From assembly GCF_022370755.2 (NCBI RefSeq), contig NZ_CP092364.2, positions 4,898,001 through 4,962,000 of the forward strand: a DNA stretch of 64,000 bases. Reading direction: 5' to 3'. A program made the translations under genes and the position numbers. This document shows, piece by piece, positions 47,322-56,268 of the stretch. Each line of letters starts with the position of its first letter. Positions within the stretch are counted from its first letter, which is position 1. The stretch comes from Mycolicibacterium goodii. Lineage in GTDB: Bacteria; Actinomycetota; Actinomycetes; Mycobacteriales; Mycobacteriaceae. The notes under the pieces are model-generated. The model ran no database searches. It was not told where the DNA came from and was given only the letters and a program-made list of their open reading frames with translations.

Positions 47322-48337
47322 CAACTGCCTCGCATCGGGATGACCAACCGCACCTCGGTGCCGCCGTCGTCCGGCGAACTGATGGTGAAGGTGCCGTTCA
47401 CCAGCAGCGCGCGCTCGCGCATGCCGTTGATGCCTGCCCCGTCCTCAACGACGCCTCCGCATCCGTCGTCGGCGATGCGCAGGGTCAACTCGTCGGTGCT
47501 GATGTGCAGATCGAGCCAAACCTTGCGGGCGCCGGAGTGCCGCGCGACGTTCGTCAGGCTCTCCTGCACGATCCGGTAGCACACCAGCTCCACATCGGGC
47601 TTCAACCGATCCAGTTGCGGGGAAATGTGTTTCACGACGGCGATGCCGGAGGCCTGCGCGAAGTCGGTGCACAGCGCGTTCAACGCGCTGTGCAGGCCCA
47701 GGTCCTCCAACGCGTCCGGTCGCAACCGCCGCGCGATCTCCCGCACCTCGTCGAGGCTGGACCGCACGATCTCCTGCGCATCCGACAACTCGCCGCGGAT
47801 CGACTCGGGTGCCCGGTCGACGGCCCGTTTGAGGGTCAGCAGCGCGACGGTGAGCGTCTGGCCGATCTCGTCGTGCAGCTCGCGCGCGATGCGTTGACGT
47901 TCATTTTCCTGGGCCGCAAGTGCCGACGCACTGGCCGTGGATCGCTCGGTCTCCAGCCGGTCGAGCATGGTGTTGAACGAATCGATGAGGTGGTGCAGGT
48001 CTCCGGTGCCGCGGCCGTCGACGCGATCGGTGCGGCGGGGCGGATCGACCCGTCGCATGGACGCCGCGAGCCGATCCAGCGGCGCGAGGCTGGATCTCAG
48101 CAGCAGCGCGTTGGCGGTCAGCATGATCGCCAGACCCACGAGCAGCACCGGGATCTCGGTGAGCTTGATTCGCGAGGAAACCGTCGCCGGTGAGATTGCC
48201 AGCACCAACGTGCCCAGGGCGAAGATCAGGCCGTTGATCAGAAACACTCTCCGGAACAGCGCTGCCGCCGGAGTGCGCGCCGGTTTCACCACACCAGCGT
48301 GGACGTTGATCGCCGGTTTTGTCCATACAGTCCCCAC
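47321..48337 (-). CDS. NarX/DesK-type sensor histidine kinase
   Basis: A 338-residue kinase. Two TM segments (VFLINGLIFALGTLVLAI and IPVLLVGLAIMLTANALLL) surround a very short outer loop, suggesting membrane sensing. A HAMP-like region (RSSLAPLDRLAASMRRV) leads to the HisKA_3 helix with the phospho-His in RQRIARELHDEIGQTL, then the ATPase motifs RIVQESLTNVARHSGA and DDGCGGVVEDGAGINGMRERA. The start is uncertain: a GTG at 48337 is listed, but another at about 48289 (VVKPARTPAA) is possible. It drives the coupled response regulator. The signal is unknown. Confidence 0.9.
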   Translation of the reverse strand: MGTVWTKPAINVHAGVVKPARTPAAALFRRVFLINGLIFALGTLVLAISPATVSSRIKLTEIPVLLVGLAIMLTANALLLRSSLAPLDRLAASMRRVDPPRRTDRVDGRGTGDLHHLIDSFNTMLDRLETERSTASASALAAQENERQRIARELHDEIGQTLTVALLTLKRAVDRAPESIRGELSDAQEIVRSSLDEVREIARRLRPDALEDLGLHSALNALCTDFAQASGIAVVKHISPQLDRLKPDVELVCYRIVQESLTNVARHSGARKVWLDLHISTDELTLRIADDGCGGVVEDGAGINGMRERALLVNGTFTISSPDDGGTEVRLVIPMRGS

Positions 48338-48456
48338 CCCCGGCCAAATGGGTGTCAGCCCGGATAGCCCCAGATAAAGAGGAAAAGCAGACTTGAAGGC
48401 ACCCGCTTGGAGGAATCACCGATGCGATTCGATCGGATGCCGGACCCCAACCACGT

Positions 48457-48561
48457 ATGGGCGTCCCTGCCGAAACGACCGTGTGGGAACCCGACGAGGC
48501 CGGTGACATCGGCGAGATCTTGCACACCCGTCCCGAACTGATCGGAGAACGAGGACGATGA
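48457..48561 (+). CDS. Possible 34-residue leader peptide before the CBS gene
   Basis: A small frame starting ATG at 48457 ([20 protein letters not shown], 34 residues) ends in a TGA that overlaps the CBS-gene ATG (ATGA). Its third-codon positions are GC-rich, like neighbouring coding sequence, but no ribosome-binding site precedes it. It may be a short coupling ORF or chance. Its sequence is acidic with no recognised motif. Confidence 0.3.
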   Translation: MGVPAETTVWEPDEAGDIGEILHTRPELIGERGR

Positions 48562-49052
48562 CCGTAACTGCCCCTGCACACGGGAAACGAGATATGCAAG
48601 CTCATGAGATCGCCGTGCACCCGCCGACCGTGCGCATCGACGACCCCGTCTCCAAGGCTGTGCAGTTGATGGTCGTGAACCGGTTGCCGGGCCTGGTGGT
48701 CGTCGACGACAACGACCGGCCGGTGGCGGTGCTGCCCGGCACCCAGGTGCTGAAGTTGACGATCCCCGAGTCCTACCGCGACGATCCGGCGCTGGTCCGC
48801 ACGGTCGACGAGATCCACGCCGACCTGTTCTGGCATGGCCCGGGCAAGCTCACCGTCGGTGATTGTCTGCCCACCCCCGTCGCCACACCGGCTACCGTGG
48901 CGCCCGACGCCACGCTGCTGGAGATCGCGACGATCATGGCGAACAAGCGCAGCCCGCTGATCGCCGTCGTCGACCGCCATGGCAAGCTCACCGGCGCAGT
49001 CACCCTGGAGCGGCTACTGACCAGTCTGGCCGTCGCCGGGCCGGGCGACTGA
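48558..49052 (+). CDS. CBS-domain pair protein
   Basis: A 164-residue protein with two CBS domains. The first is about residues 13-70 ([49 protein letters not shown]), the second about 100-155 ([55 protein letters not shown]). Such pairs bind adenine nucleotides and gate channels or transporters. The ArsB-like transporter gene follows after 18 bases on the same strand, so it is the likely target. A second Met at 48594 is a possible start. Confidence 0.85.
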   Translation: MTVTAPAHGKRDMQAHEIAVHPPTVRIDDPVSKAVQLMVVNRLPGLVVVDDNDRPVAVLPGTQVLKLTIPESYRDDPALVRTVDEIHADLFWHGPGKLTVGDCLPTPVATPATVAPDATLLEIATIMANKRSPLIAVVDRHGKLTGAVTLERLLTSLAVAGPGD

Positions 49053-49070
49053 TCCCCCGGTTGCCGGCCC

Positions 49071-50357
49071 GTGCTGGCCCCGGTTCTGGCGCTGACGATT
49101 TTCGTCGTCGCCTTCTGGTTCATCGCCACCGAGCGGGCCGACAAGGTCAGGACCGTTCTCATCGCCGCCGGGCTGATGACCTTGTTGGGTCTGGTCCCCG
49201 GCGCAGAGGTGTTCTACTCCGAGCACGAGGGTATCGACTGGAACGTCATCTTCCTGCTGCTCGGAATGATGGTGATCGTCGGCGTCATCAAGCAGACCGG
49301 TCTGTTCGACTTCCTCGCCATCTGGGCGGCGAAGCGCTCGCGCGGCAAGCCGTTCCGGCTCATGGTCATGTTGATGATCATCACCGCGTTCGCGTCGCCG
49401 GTGCTCGACAACGTCACCATCATCCTGCTCGTCGCGCCGGTCACCGTGGTGATCTGCGACCGTCTGCGTATCCCGCCTCAGCCGTATCTGATCGCCGAGG
49501 TCCTCGCATCCAACATCGGCGGCGCGGCCACCCTCATCGGCGATCCGCCGAACATCATCATCGGCAGCCGGGCGGGATTGTCGTTCAACGACTTCCTCGT
49601 CCACATGGCGCCCATCGTGATCATCATCTTCGCGTTGTTCGTCGCATTCACCCGTGTGTTGTTCCGAAACGAACTGCGTGCCAACAACGTTCACCTAGAT
49701 GAGGTGATGGCGCTGCAGGAACGCCGCGCCATCAAGGACATGCGCCTGCTGGTCCGGTCCTTGATCGTGCTCAACATCGTCATCGTCGGCTTCGCACTGC
49801 ATTCGGTCCTGCACGTCGCCCCGTCCGTCGTCGCCCTGCTCGGCGCGGGCGCGATGTTGCTGGTCACCGATGTCGACGTCAACGAGGTCCTGCCCGAGGT
49901 GGAGTGGCCCACGCTGGTGTTCTTCATGGGCCTGTTCGTCATGGTCGCCGGGCTGACACACACCGGCGTCATCGGGGAGCTCGGGTCGGTCGCGGAATCG
50001 GCGTTCGGGCAGAACTGGCTCGGCGCGGCGACGGCTCTGCTGTTCGGTTCGGCGGTCGCTGGCGCCTTCATCGACAACATTCCCTACACCGCGACCATGA
50101 CGCCGGTCGTCGAGTCGATGGTCGCCCAGGCGCCCGACATGGTGACCGGCAACGCCCTGTGGTGGGCATTCGCCCTTGGCGCATGTTTCAGCGGTAACGG
50201 CACCGCGATCGCCGCGAGCGCCAACGTGGTCGCCATCGGCATCGCCAAACGCGCCGGCCATCCGATCACCTTCTGGCACTTCACGCGCTACGGCATCGTG
50301 GTGACGTTCCTCAGCACTGCCCTGGCATGGGTGTACGTCTGGTTGCGGTACTTCTGA
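49071..50357 (+). CDS. ArsB/NhaD (SLC13-like) anion or Na+/H+ permease
   Basis: A 428-residue permease with about 11 TM helices. The conserved hairpin segments NVIFLLLGMMVIVGVIKQTGLFDFLAIW, ASNIGGAATLIGDPPNIIIGS and GAFIDNIPYTATMTPVVESM are clear, with the Gly-Asp-Pro-Pro-Asn motif. This family includes arsenite, dicarboxylate and sodium transporters; the substrate cannot be set. It starts at a GTG at 49071, right after the CBS-domain gene, forming a probable two-gene operon. Its end lies 13 bases before the first hairpin of DUF559 locus 1. Confidence 0.85.
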   Translation: MLAPVLALTIFVVAFWFIATERADKVRTVLIAAGLMTLLGLVPGAEVFYSEHEGIDWNVIFLLLGMMVIVGVIKQTGLFDFLAIWAAKRSRGKPFRLMVMLMIITAFASPVLDNVTIILLVAPVTVVICDRLRIPPQPYLIAEVLASNIGGAATLIGDPPNIIIGSRAGLSFNDFLVHMAPIVIIIFALFVAFTRVLFRNELRANNVHLDEVMALQERRAIKDMRLLVRSLIVLNIVIVGFALHSVLHVAPSVVALLGAGAMLLVTDVDVNEVLPEVEWPTLVFFMGLFVMVAGLTHTGVIGELGSVAESAFGQNWLGAATALLFGSAVAGAFIDNIPYTATMTPVVESMVAQAPDMVTGNALWWAFALGACFSGNGTAIAASANVVAIGIAKRAGHPITFWHFTRYGIVVTFLSTALAWVYVWLRYF

Positions 50358-50370
50358 AGGGGCTCTCGCA

Positions 50371-50433
50371 CACCGAGATTGAACTGAGGGACAAGCTCAC
50401 GCCGGGATTTGTCCCTCACTGCAATCTCGGCGC
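50371..50433. repeat. Hairpin repeat, downstream copy at DUF559 locus 1
   Basis: 63-base element, 61 of 63 identical to 51298-51360, same orientation. Arms CCGAGATTGAACTGAGGGAC and its near-complement at GTCCCTCACTGCAATCTCGG pair around a short loop. The DUF559 stop codon at 50397-50399 lies in its loop region. Confidence 0.9.
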
Positions 50434-51266
50434 CAGCCACGGCTGAGCAGTGCGCGTCGTACCCGGGCGATGACGTCGGCGACGTCGTCCTCGGCGATCA
50501 CTCGGATGACGATCCAGCCCCGGTCTTCGAGCGCACGTAGGGTTTTCAGGTCGCGCACGTACCGCTTGCGGTCCGACTGGTGGAAGGCGCCGTCGTAGTT
50601 CACGGCGACGCGGTGGCGCTCCCACCCCATGTCCAGGATCGCCACGATGCGGCCGCGTTCGTCGACGACCGGGATCTGCGTGGCGTCGGGCGGCATGCCG
50701 GCATCGGTCAACCGCAGCCGCAGCCAGGTCTCCCGCGGTGAGTCGGCCCCCGCGTCGACCAACGGGAGGACCGCTCTGGCCGCGCGTATCCCGCGCGCGG
50801 CCGGATACTTGTCGATCAGCGCGGCCACGTCGCCGACGGTCACCCGGCGCGTCCACGCCAACGCGTCGATGCGGGCGACGGCCTCGTCACGTGGAAGATG
50901 GCGGGCCAGATCGAACGCGGTGCGCGGCGGGGTGGTGACGGGCAGACCTGCGACACGCATGACCTCGTCGGCCGCGAGTGTCTCGTTGCGCACGATCAGA
51001 CCGGCGGGCGGGCGCCCGTTGCGCCAGATCAACTCGATCGGAACGTCCGGATCGACCCACGCGGCGCCGTGCAGCGCGGACGCGGCAACCCCCGCGATCA
51101 CACCGCGTCGCCCCGACCACAACCACGCTCCGACCGTCCGGTCCCGCAGCGTCGGCTCGCCACGCACATATACCCCGGGGAACAACCGTCGATAGTGGTG
51201 GCGCAGATCGTTGCGGGTCACGAGACCCTTCGCCAGCGCCTCGCCGCCGATCACCACCTCACCCAT
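50397..51266 (-). CDS. DUF559 nuclease-fold protein with AbiEi-like N-terminal domain (locus 1)
   Basis: A 289-residue paralogue of the protein at 21788-22621. The N-terminal half has the AbiEi-like region (LVTRNDLRHHYRRLFPGVYVRG, LPVTTPPRTAFDLARHLPRDEAVARID). The C-terminal half is DUF559: DSPRETWLRLRLTDAGMP, ILDMGWERHRVAVNYDGAFHQ, LKTLRALEDRGWIVIRV. The position that is Glu in VEYDG of the paralogue is Asn here, which may weaken nuclease activity. Its C-terminal residues and stop fall inside the first hairpin, and the start is 31 bases below the second. The function is unknown. Confidence 0.75.
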   Translation of the reverse strand: MGEVVIGGEALAKGLVTRNDLRHHYRRLFPGVYVRGEPTLRDRTVGAWLWSGRRGVIAGVAASALHGAAWVDPDVPIELIWRNGRPPAGLIVRNETLAADEVMRVAGLPVTTPPRTAFDLARHLPRDEAVARIDALAWTRRVTVGDVAALIDKYPAARGIRAARAVLPLVDAGADSPRETWLRLRLTDAGMPPDATQIPVVDERGRIVAILDMGWERHRVAVNYDGAFHQSDRKRYVRDLKTLRALEDRGWIVIRVIAEDDVADVIARVRRALLSRGWRRDCSEGQIPA

Positions 51267-51297
51267 GGCCGAAGGCTGGCACCGCCCACCGACAATT

Positions 51298-51360
51298 CAC
51301 CGAGATTGAACTGAGGGACAAACTCACGCCGGGATTTGTCCCTCAGTGCAATCTCGGCGC
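51298..51360. repeat. Hairpin repeat, upstream copy at DUF559 locus 1
   Basis: 63 bases, near-identical to 50371-50433. Its arms pair 22 of 23 (CCGAGATTGAACTGAGGGAC and AAA against TTTGTCCCTCAGTGCAATCTCGG) with a 12-base loop, a stronger palindrome than its partner. It lies between the DUF559 start and the monooxygenase stop (51366). Confidence 0.92.
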
Positions 51361-51365
51361 GGAAT

Positions 51366-52781
51366 CTACCCCCGCATCCAGTGCGCCACCGCAGCACGCA
51401 CGTCCGCCGCACCTGGCAACCGATCGCTTGCCCACGCGATGTACCCGTCGGGCCGCACCAGAACCGCGTCGGGCAGACCCGAGAGATCACCGACGGCGGA
51501 AACCACATCCCCATCGCCTTCGAGCGGACGCGACGAGACCAGCACGAACCGGCCGCCGCGAAGCAACTCGTAGAGGCGGGTGCCGCGGCAGTCCACGTCG
51601 GGCATGCGGCGCCCGACCAGACGGTGTTCGCCGCGCGACCGCGGATAGGTGATCCCGATACCGCTCAGCCGCTCGGTGAGGGACCGGCGGATCGCGGGGA
51701 CACGGAGCACGATCGCGAGCGCGGCGACGCGGGCGCGACGTTTAGCCGGCGAGCTCAGCACGATCTGGTTGAACGCGTCGGTGAACCGCAGCACGCTCGC
51801 GCCGACCGGATGCCGCTCGCGCTCGTAGCTGTCGAGCAACCATCCCGGCGCGCGGCCACCCACAACCGCGGCGAGCTTCCAGCCCAGGTTCAACGCGTCG
51901 CCGAGCCCGGTGTTCATGCCCTGTCCCCCGAGCGGGGAATGCACGTGCGCGGCGTCACCGGCCAGGAACACCCGCCCGCGGCGGTAGGTTCTGGCCTGTC
52001 GGCGTTCGCTGAGAAACCGTGAGCTCCACCGCATGTCGCTCATCCCGTAGTTCTGCCCGGTGATGCGCCCGAAGGCGTCCTTGATCTCGTCGAGGGTCAC
52101 CGGTTCGCTCAACGGCGCCTGCTCACGCAGCCGGTCCCACACGATCGCGCGGAACCATCCGTCGCCGAACGGGATGAACAGCGCGACGCCCTCGACGCCG
52201 GTACGGGCGAACAGGGTCTCCTCGGGTGGCGACGCCAACCGGACATCGGCGAGCAGGATGTGCGTCTCGTACTGCTTGCCGACGAAATCGATCCCCGCGA
52301 ACGTGCGCACGGCACTGTGGGCGCCGTCGCAACCCACCACATAGGAGCCGCGCAGACTGTCCCCGTCGGCCAGCCGCACGGTCACCCCGTCGGCGTCCTG
52401 TTCCACGCCGACCACCGAGGCGCCGCGCCGGACGTCGACCCCGAGTTCGGTGGCCCTGGCCTCCAGCAGATGCTCGGTACCACTTTGCGGAACTATCAGG
52501 ACCATGCCGAATTCGGTGGGCAGCTCTGAGAGCTTCAACACCACACCACCCGGTGGGGTGACCTCCCGCACGGGCAACCCGCGCGCAACGAGATCCTGGG
52601 CCAGACCACGGCCGTCGAGCAGCTCCAACGTGCGCGCGTGCACCGCAAACGCCCTGGTGATGTTGGGTGCGCTGGTCCGCTCCTCCAGCAAAACGGCCTT
52701 CGCGCCGCCGAGCGCCAGTTCGCACGCCAGCATGAGGCCGGTGGGCCCGGCGCCGACCACGAGGATCGCGTCTGTTGCCAC
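51366..52781 (-). CDS. FAD-dependent aromatic monooxygenase (PHBH fold)
   Basis: A 471-residue class A flavin monooxygenase. It has the dinucleotide GAGPTG near 10-15, the PHBH motif VVGCDGAHSAVRTFAG, and the second FAD motif GRVFLAGDAAHVHSPLGGQGMNTGLGDALNLGWKL. A C-terminal thioredoxin-like tail follows (FVLVSSRPLEGDGD, LVRPDGYIAWAS). This subset hydroxylates phenols or larger aromatics such as polyketides or rifamycins; which one is not known. It starts at a GTG at 52781 and is divergent from the mnh operon with about 140 bases between. Confidence 0.88.
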   Translation of the reverse strand: MATDAILVVGAGPTGLMLACELALGGAKAVLLEERTSAPNITRAFAVHARTLELLDGRGLAQDLVARGLPVREVTPPGGVVLKLSELPTEFGMVLIVPQSGTEHLLEARATELGVDVRRGASVVGVEQDADGVTVRLADGDSLRGSYVVGCDGAHSAVRTFAGIDFVGKQYETHILLADVRLASPPEETLFARTGVEGVALFIPFGDGWFRAIVWDRLREQAPLSEPVTLDEIKDAFGRITGQNYGMSDMRWSSRFLSERRQARTYRRGRVFLAGDAAHVHSPLGGQGMNTGLGDALNLGWKLAAVVGGRAPGWLLDSYERERHPVGASVLRFTDAFNQIVLSSPAKRRARVAALAIVLRVPAIRRSLTERLSGIGITYPRSRGEHRLVGRRMPDVDCRGTRLYELLRGGRFVLVSSRPLEGDGDVVSAVGDLSGLPDAVLVRPDGYIAWASDRLPGAADVRAAVAHWMRG

Positions 52782-52842
52782 GCGAACCGTCCCTTCGCCG
52801 CGCAGCGTATCTGCATACCGATGGTAGCCAGGTCCGTCCCCG

Positions 52843-52887
52843 TAGAATGGGTTAAACCCAAAGCCGTAGTTACCCCATAGCTATAAG
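52843..52887 (+). promoter_or_regulatory. Candidate mnh operon promoters
   Basis: TAGAAT (52843-52848) and TATAAG (52882-52887) are two -10-like elements upstream of mnhA. GGGTTAAACCC (52850-52860) is a perfect 11-bp palindrome just after the first, a possible operator. A GGAG before the ATG is the probable RBS. Confidence 0.4.
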
Positions 52888-52921
52888 GCTGACACCCCGA
52901 CCCCAACCCGATCGGAGTGCC

Positions 52922-55801
52922 ATGCTCGCCGTTCTTCTCGCCCACGCGGTCGCCACTGCGTTGGCGCCCTTGTTGGTGGCCAGATGGGGCCGGGCGGCCT
53001 TTTTTCCGCTGTCGCTGGTTCCGCTCGGCTCGCTGGTGTGGGTAGGGCTGAACTGGCCCAGTCCGGATCACGTTCCGACGGTGCACGTGCCATGGGTGCC
53101 CGAGCTGTCGATGGATTTCACCCTGCGCTTCGATGCACTCGCGGCGATCATGAGCGTGCTGGTGCTCGCCATCGGCGCGCTGGTGTTGTTCTATTGCGCG
53201 CACTACTTCCATCACCACGACGGTCGCATGGAGAAACGGCTGCCGAGTTTCGCCGCTGAGCTGGTCGCGTTCTCGGGATCGATGTTCGGCCTGGTCGTCA
53301 GCGACAACATGCTGGTCCTCTACATCTTCTGGGAAACGACGACCGTGCTGTCGTTCCTGTTGGTCGGCCACTACGCGGAACGCGCCACCAGCCGCCGCGC
53401 CGCCACCCAGGCGCTGTTGGTGACGACGTTCGGTGGTCTGGCGATGCTGACCGGCATCGTGGTGCTGGGCAACCTGGCCGGCACATATCTGCTCTCGGAG
53501 TTGGTCGCCGCGCCGCCCACCGGCACCGCGGCCTCGGTCGGTATCGCCCTGATCCTGATCGGCGCGCTGTCGAAGTCGGCCATCGTTCCCATGCACTTCT
53601 GGCTCCCCGGTGCGATGGCCGCGCCCACGCCGGTCAGCGCCTATCTGCATGCCGCGGCCATGGTCAAGGCGGGTGTGTACCTGATCGCACGGATGACACC
53701 CGGTTTCGCCGACACACCACTGTGGCGTCCGATGGTGATCGGGCTCGGACTGCTCACCATGCTGCTGGCCGGTTGGCGCGCGGTCCGCGAGTACGACCTC
53801 AAACTCATCCTGGCGTTCGGAACGGTCAGCCAGCTCGGCCTGATCACGGTCATGGTCGGTGCGGGTGGCCCCGACATGATGCTGGCCGGCCTTGCGATGC
53901 TGGTCGCCCACGCGATGTTCAAGGCGTCGTTGTTCATGGTCGTCGGCGTGATCGACCACGCCACCGGCACCCGCGACATCCGGCGCCTTGCCGGTTTGGG
54001 GCGCGCGCACAAACCGTTGATGATCATCGCGGTGGGCGCCGTCGCGAGCATGGCCGCGCTTCCGCCGTTCTTCGGTTTCGTCGCCAAGGAAGCCGATCTG
54101 GAGACCGTGCTGCACAGCGATGCCCTCGGCACCGTGGCGCCGTACGTGTTGACGGGCATCGTGGTCGGCTCGGTGTTCACCACCATCTACAGCCTGCGGT
54201 TCCTGTGGGGTGCGTTCGCCGGGAAAGGGCTGTCCGGCCCGAGTGTGCGCGTCGCCGAGATGCACCGTCCTCCGGTGAACTTCCTGCTCCCGCCTGCCAT
54301 CCTGTCCGCGGCCGGCCTGCTGTTCGGGTTGTGGCCCAAGGGTCTCGACGCGGTGCTCGAGGATTACGCCGACACCGTCCCTGGACGATCCAGCTACCAC
54401 CTCGCGTTGTGGCACGGTGTGGGCCTGCCGCTGCTGTTGTCGATCGTCGTGGTCGCCACCGGTGTCGCGGTGTTCTTCTTCCGCCACCGGTTGCCGAAGG
54501 CCAAGCCCGGCTTCCTGCCGCTGGGTAACGCCGACCGCATCTACGACGCGGTGATCCGCGGCCTCGATATGGTGTCGTTGCGGTTGACGGCGTCGACGCA
54601 GCGCGGTTCGCTGCCAGCCACGCAGTCGGTGATCCTGCTGACCTTGGTGCTGTTGCCCACGGCGTCGCTGGTGCTCGGCGCGCACAACCGCCCCGACCTG
54701 CAGTTGTGGGATTCGCCGCTTCAGGTGGTGGTCGGGCTGCTGATGCTGGCGGCGGCAATCGGCGCGACGATCATGCGCAACCGCCTGGCCGCGGTGCTGC
54801 TGGTCGGTGTCACCGGGTACGGGTGCGGCGCGATCTTCGCGTTCCACGGCGCACCGGATCTGGCGTTGACGCAGTTCCTGGTCGAAACGCTGGTGCTGGT
54901 GATCTTCGTGCTGGTGCTGCGGACCCTGCCCGCCGAAGCCGACGCCACGAACATCAACAAGAACCGGCTGCCGCGTGCGCTGCTGGCGCTGTCGGTGGGT
55001 GCGGCCGTCACCGCACTGACGGTCTACGCGATGGCCGCGCGCACCGGGCCCGGCGTCGCCGAACTTCTGCCCGATGCCGCGTATTACCGAGGCCACGGCT
55101 CCAACACGGTGAACGTCCTGCTCGTCGACATCCGGGCGTGGGACACGATGGGCGAGATCATGGTGCTGCTGGTCGCGGCGACCGGTGTGGCGTCGTTGGT
55201 GTTCCGTCACCGCCGGTTCGGTGCGGCGCCGCGCGTCAGCACCGCTGTCGGCCAGCCCGACATCGGCCCGGTGGCCGCCTACAGCCCGGCGGCGGGCGAC
55301 GTCACGTGGCTTCGCGGCAGCGAACTGCGCGATCCACGGCACCGGTCGCTGGTCCTCGAGGTGGCGACGCGACTCATCTTCCCTCTGATCATGGTGCTGT
55401 CGGCGTACTTCTTCTTCGCCGGGCACAACACCCCCGGTGGCGGTTTCGCGGGCGGCCTGGTCGCCGGCCTGGCGTTGGTGCTGCGGTATCTGGCCGGTGG
55501 CCGCTATGAGCTCGGTGAGACGCTGCCGCTGGACGCCGGGAAGATCCTCGGCACCGGGCTCGGGTTGTCGGCCGGGACCGCGGTGGCGTCGCTGCTGCTC
55601 GGTGCGCCGGCACTGTCGTCGGCCGTGGTGCAGCTCGACGTCCCGGTGATCGGTCCGATCAAGTTCGTGACGGCCCTGTTCTTCGACCTCGGGGTGTACC
55701 TGATCGTCGTCGGCCTGGTGCTCGACGTGCTGCGCAGCCTCGGCGCGCGCGTGGACGTCGAACTCGCCGAGTCCGGCCAACCCCAGAAGGCGGCGGCCTG
55801 A
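52922..55801 (+). CDS. mnhA: Na+/H+ antiporter subunit A (fused with B)
   Basis: A 959-residue Mrp subunit. Residues about 1-640 are the NuoL-like proton-translocating core (LYIFWETTTVLSFLLVGHY, LSKSAIVPMHFWLPGAMAAPTPVSAYLHAAAMVKAG, FKASLFMVVGVIDHATGTRD). A MnhB-type domain follows near the C-terminus (about 815-950: LILPLIMVLSAYFFFAGHNTPGGGFAGGLVAGLAL-like region). So subunit B is fused, as in many actinobacteria, and no separate mnhB exists. With the downstream subunits it exports Na+ for H+. It leads a six-gene operon with adjacent or overlapping starts. Confidence 0.95.
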   Translation: MLAVLLAHAVATALAPLLVARWGRAAFFPLSLVPLGSLVWVGLNWPSPDHVPTVHVPWVPELSMDFTLRFDALAAIMSVLVLAIGALVLFYCAHYFHHHDGRMEKRLPSFAAELVAFSGSMFGLVVSDNMLVLYIFWETTTVLSFLLVGHYAERATSRRAATQALLVTTFGGLAMLTGIVVLGNLAGTYLLSELVAAPPTGTAASVGIALILIGALSKSAIVPMHFWLPGAMAAPTPVSAYLHAAAMVKAGVYLIARMTPGFADTPLWRPMVIGLGLLTMLLAGWRAVREYDLKLILAFGTVSQLGLITVMVGAGGPDMMLAGLAMLVAHAMFKASLFMVVGVIDHATGTRDIRRLAGLGRAHKPLMIIAVGAVASMAALPPFFGFVAKEADLETVLHSDALGTVAPYVLTGIVVGSVFTTIYSLRFLWGAFAGKGLSGPSVRVAEMHRPPVNFLLPPAILSAAGLLFGLWPKGLDAVLEDYADTVPGRSSYHLALWHGVGLPLLLSIVVVATGVAVFFFRHRLPKAKPGFLPLGNADRIYDAVIRGLDMVSLRLTASTQRGSLPATQSVILLTLVLLPTASLVLGAHNRPDLQLWDSPLQVVVGLLMLAAAIGATIMRNRLAAVLLVGVTGYGCGAIFAFHGAPDLALTQFLVETLVLVIFVLVLRTLPAEADATNINKNRLPRALLALSVGAAVTALTVYAMAARTGPGVAELLPDAAYYRGHGSNTVNVLLVDIRAWDTMGEIMVLLVAATGVASLVFRHRRFGAAPRVSTAVGQPDIGPVAAYSPAAGDVTWLRGSELRDPRHRSLVLEVATRLIFPLIMVLSAYFFFAGHNTPGGGFAGGLVAGLALVLRYLAGGRYELGETLPLDAGKILGTGLGLSAGTAVASLLLGAPALSSAVVQLDVPVIGPIKFVTALFFDLGVYLIVVGLVLDVLRSLGARVDVELAESGQPQKAAA

Positions 55802-56268
55802 TGACCACTTACATCGTCCCGCTCATCATGATCGGTGGACTCACCAGCGCCGGTGTCTATCTGCTGCTGGAACGCAACCTGACCCGAATGCTGTTGGGTC
55901 TGTTGCTGATCGGTAACGCCGTGAACCTGCTGATCCTCACCGTCGGTGGGGCGTCGGGCAATCCCCCGATCCGTGGGCGCACCAGCAACGGTTCGGAGTC
56001 GACGGCCGATCCTCTGGCCCAGGGCATGATCTTGACGGCCATCGTGATCAGCATGGGTATCGCCGCGTTCGTGCTCGCGCTCGCCTATCGCTCGTACCGG
56101 TTGACCACGATCGAAGAAGTCAGCAACGACCCCGAGGACACCCGCGTGTCTCTCAAGGTCGTCGACGAGGACGAAGACGAGGACGACATTCCCAAGCCCG
56201 ACGCCAGCCGCGACACCGACGCTCCCGACGAACTCGACGCGCTGCCCGGATTCGAGGGCTCGAAATGA
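55801..56268 (+). CDS. mnhC: Na+/H+ antiporter subunit C
   Basis: A 155-residue NuoK-like Mrp subunit with three TM helices (VPLIMIGGLTSAGVYLLLE, MLLGLLLIGNAVNLLILTVGG, GMILTAIVISMGIAAFVLAL). It has an unusual long acidic tail (VVDEDEDEDDIPKPDASRDTDAP) beyond the family core. It begins one base inside the mnhA stop (TGATG) and overlaps mnhD by four bases. Confidence 0.94.
   Translation: MTTYIVPLIMIGGLTSAGVYLLLERNLTRMLLGLLLIGNAVNLLILTVGGASGNPPIRGRTSNGSESTADPLAQGMILTAIVISMGIAAFVLALAYRSYRLTTIEEVSNDPEDTRVSLKVVDEDEDEDDIPKPDASRDTDAPDELDALPGFEGSK

Noticed and set aside
50371..51360. Insertion sequence with transposase
   Set aside because: The enclosed gene is DUF559, not a recognised transposase; flanks are direct hairpin repeats, and no target-site duplication could be recognised. 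Kept as an open finding instead of an IS call.
52535..55780. Antisense ORF of 1081 codons over mnhA
   Set aside because: It is antisense to a strongly conserved antiporter gene, low in complexity (His/Gln/Arg/Asp-rich) and typical of high-GC shadow frames.
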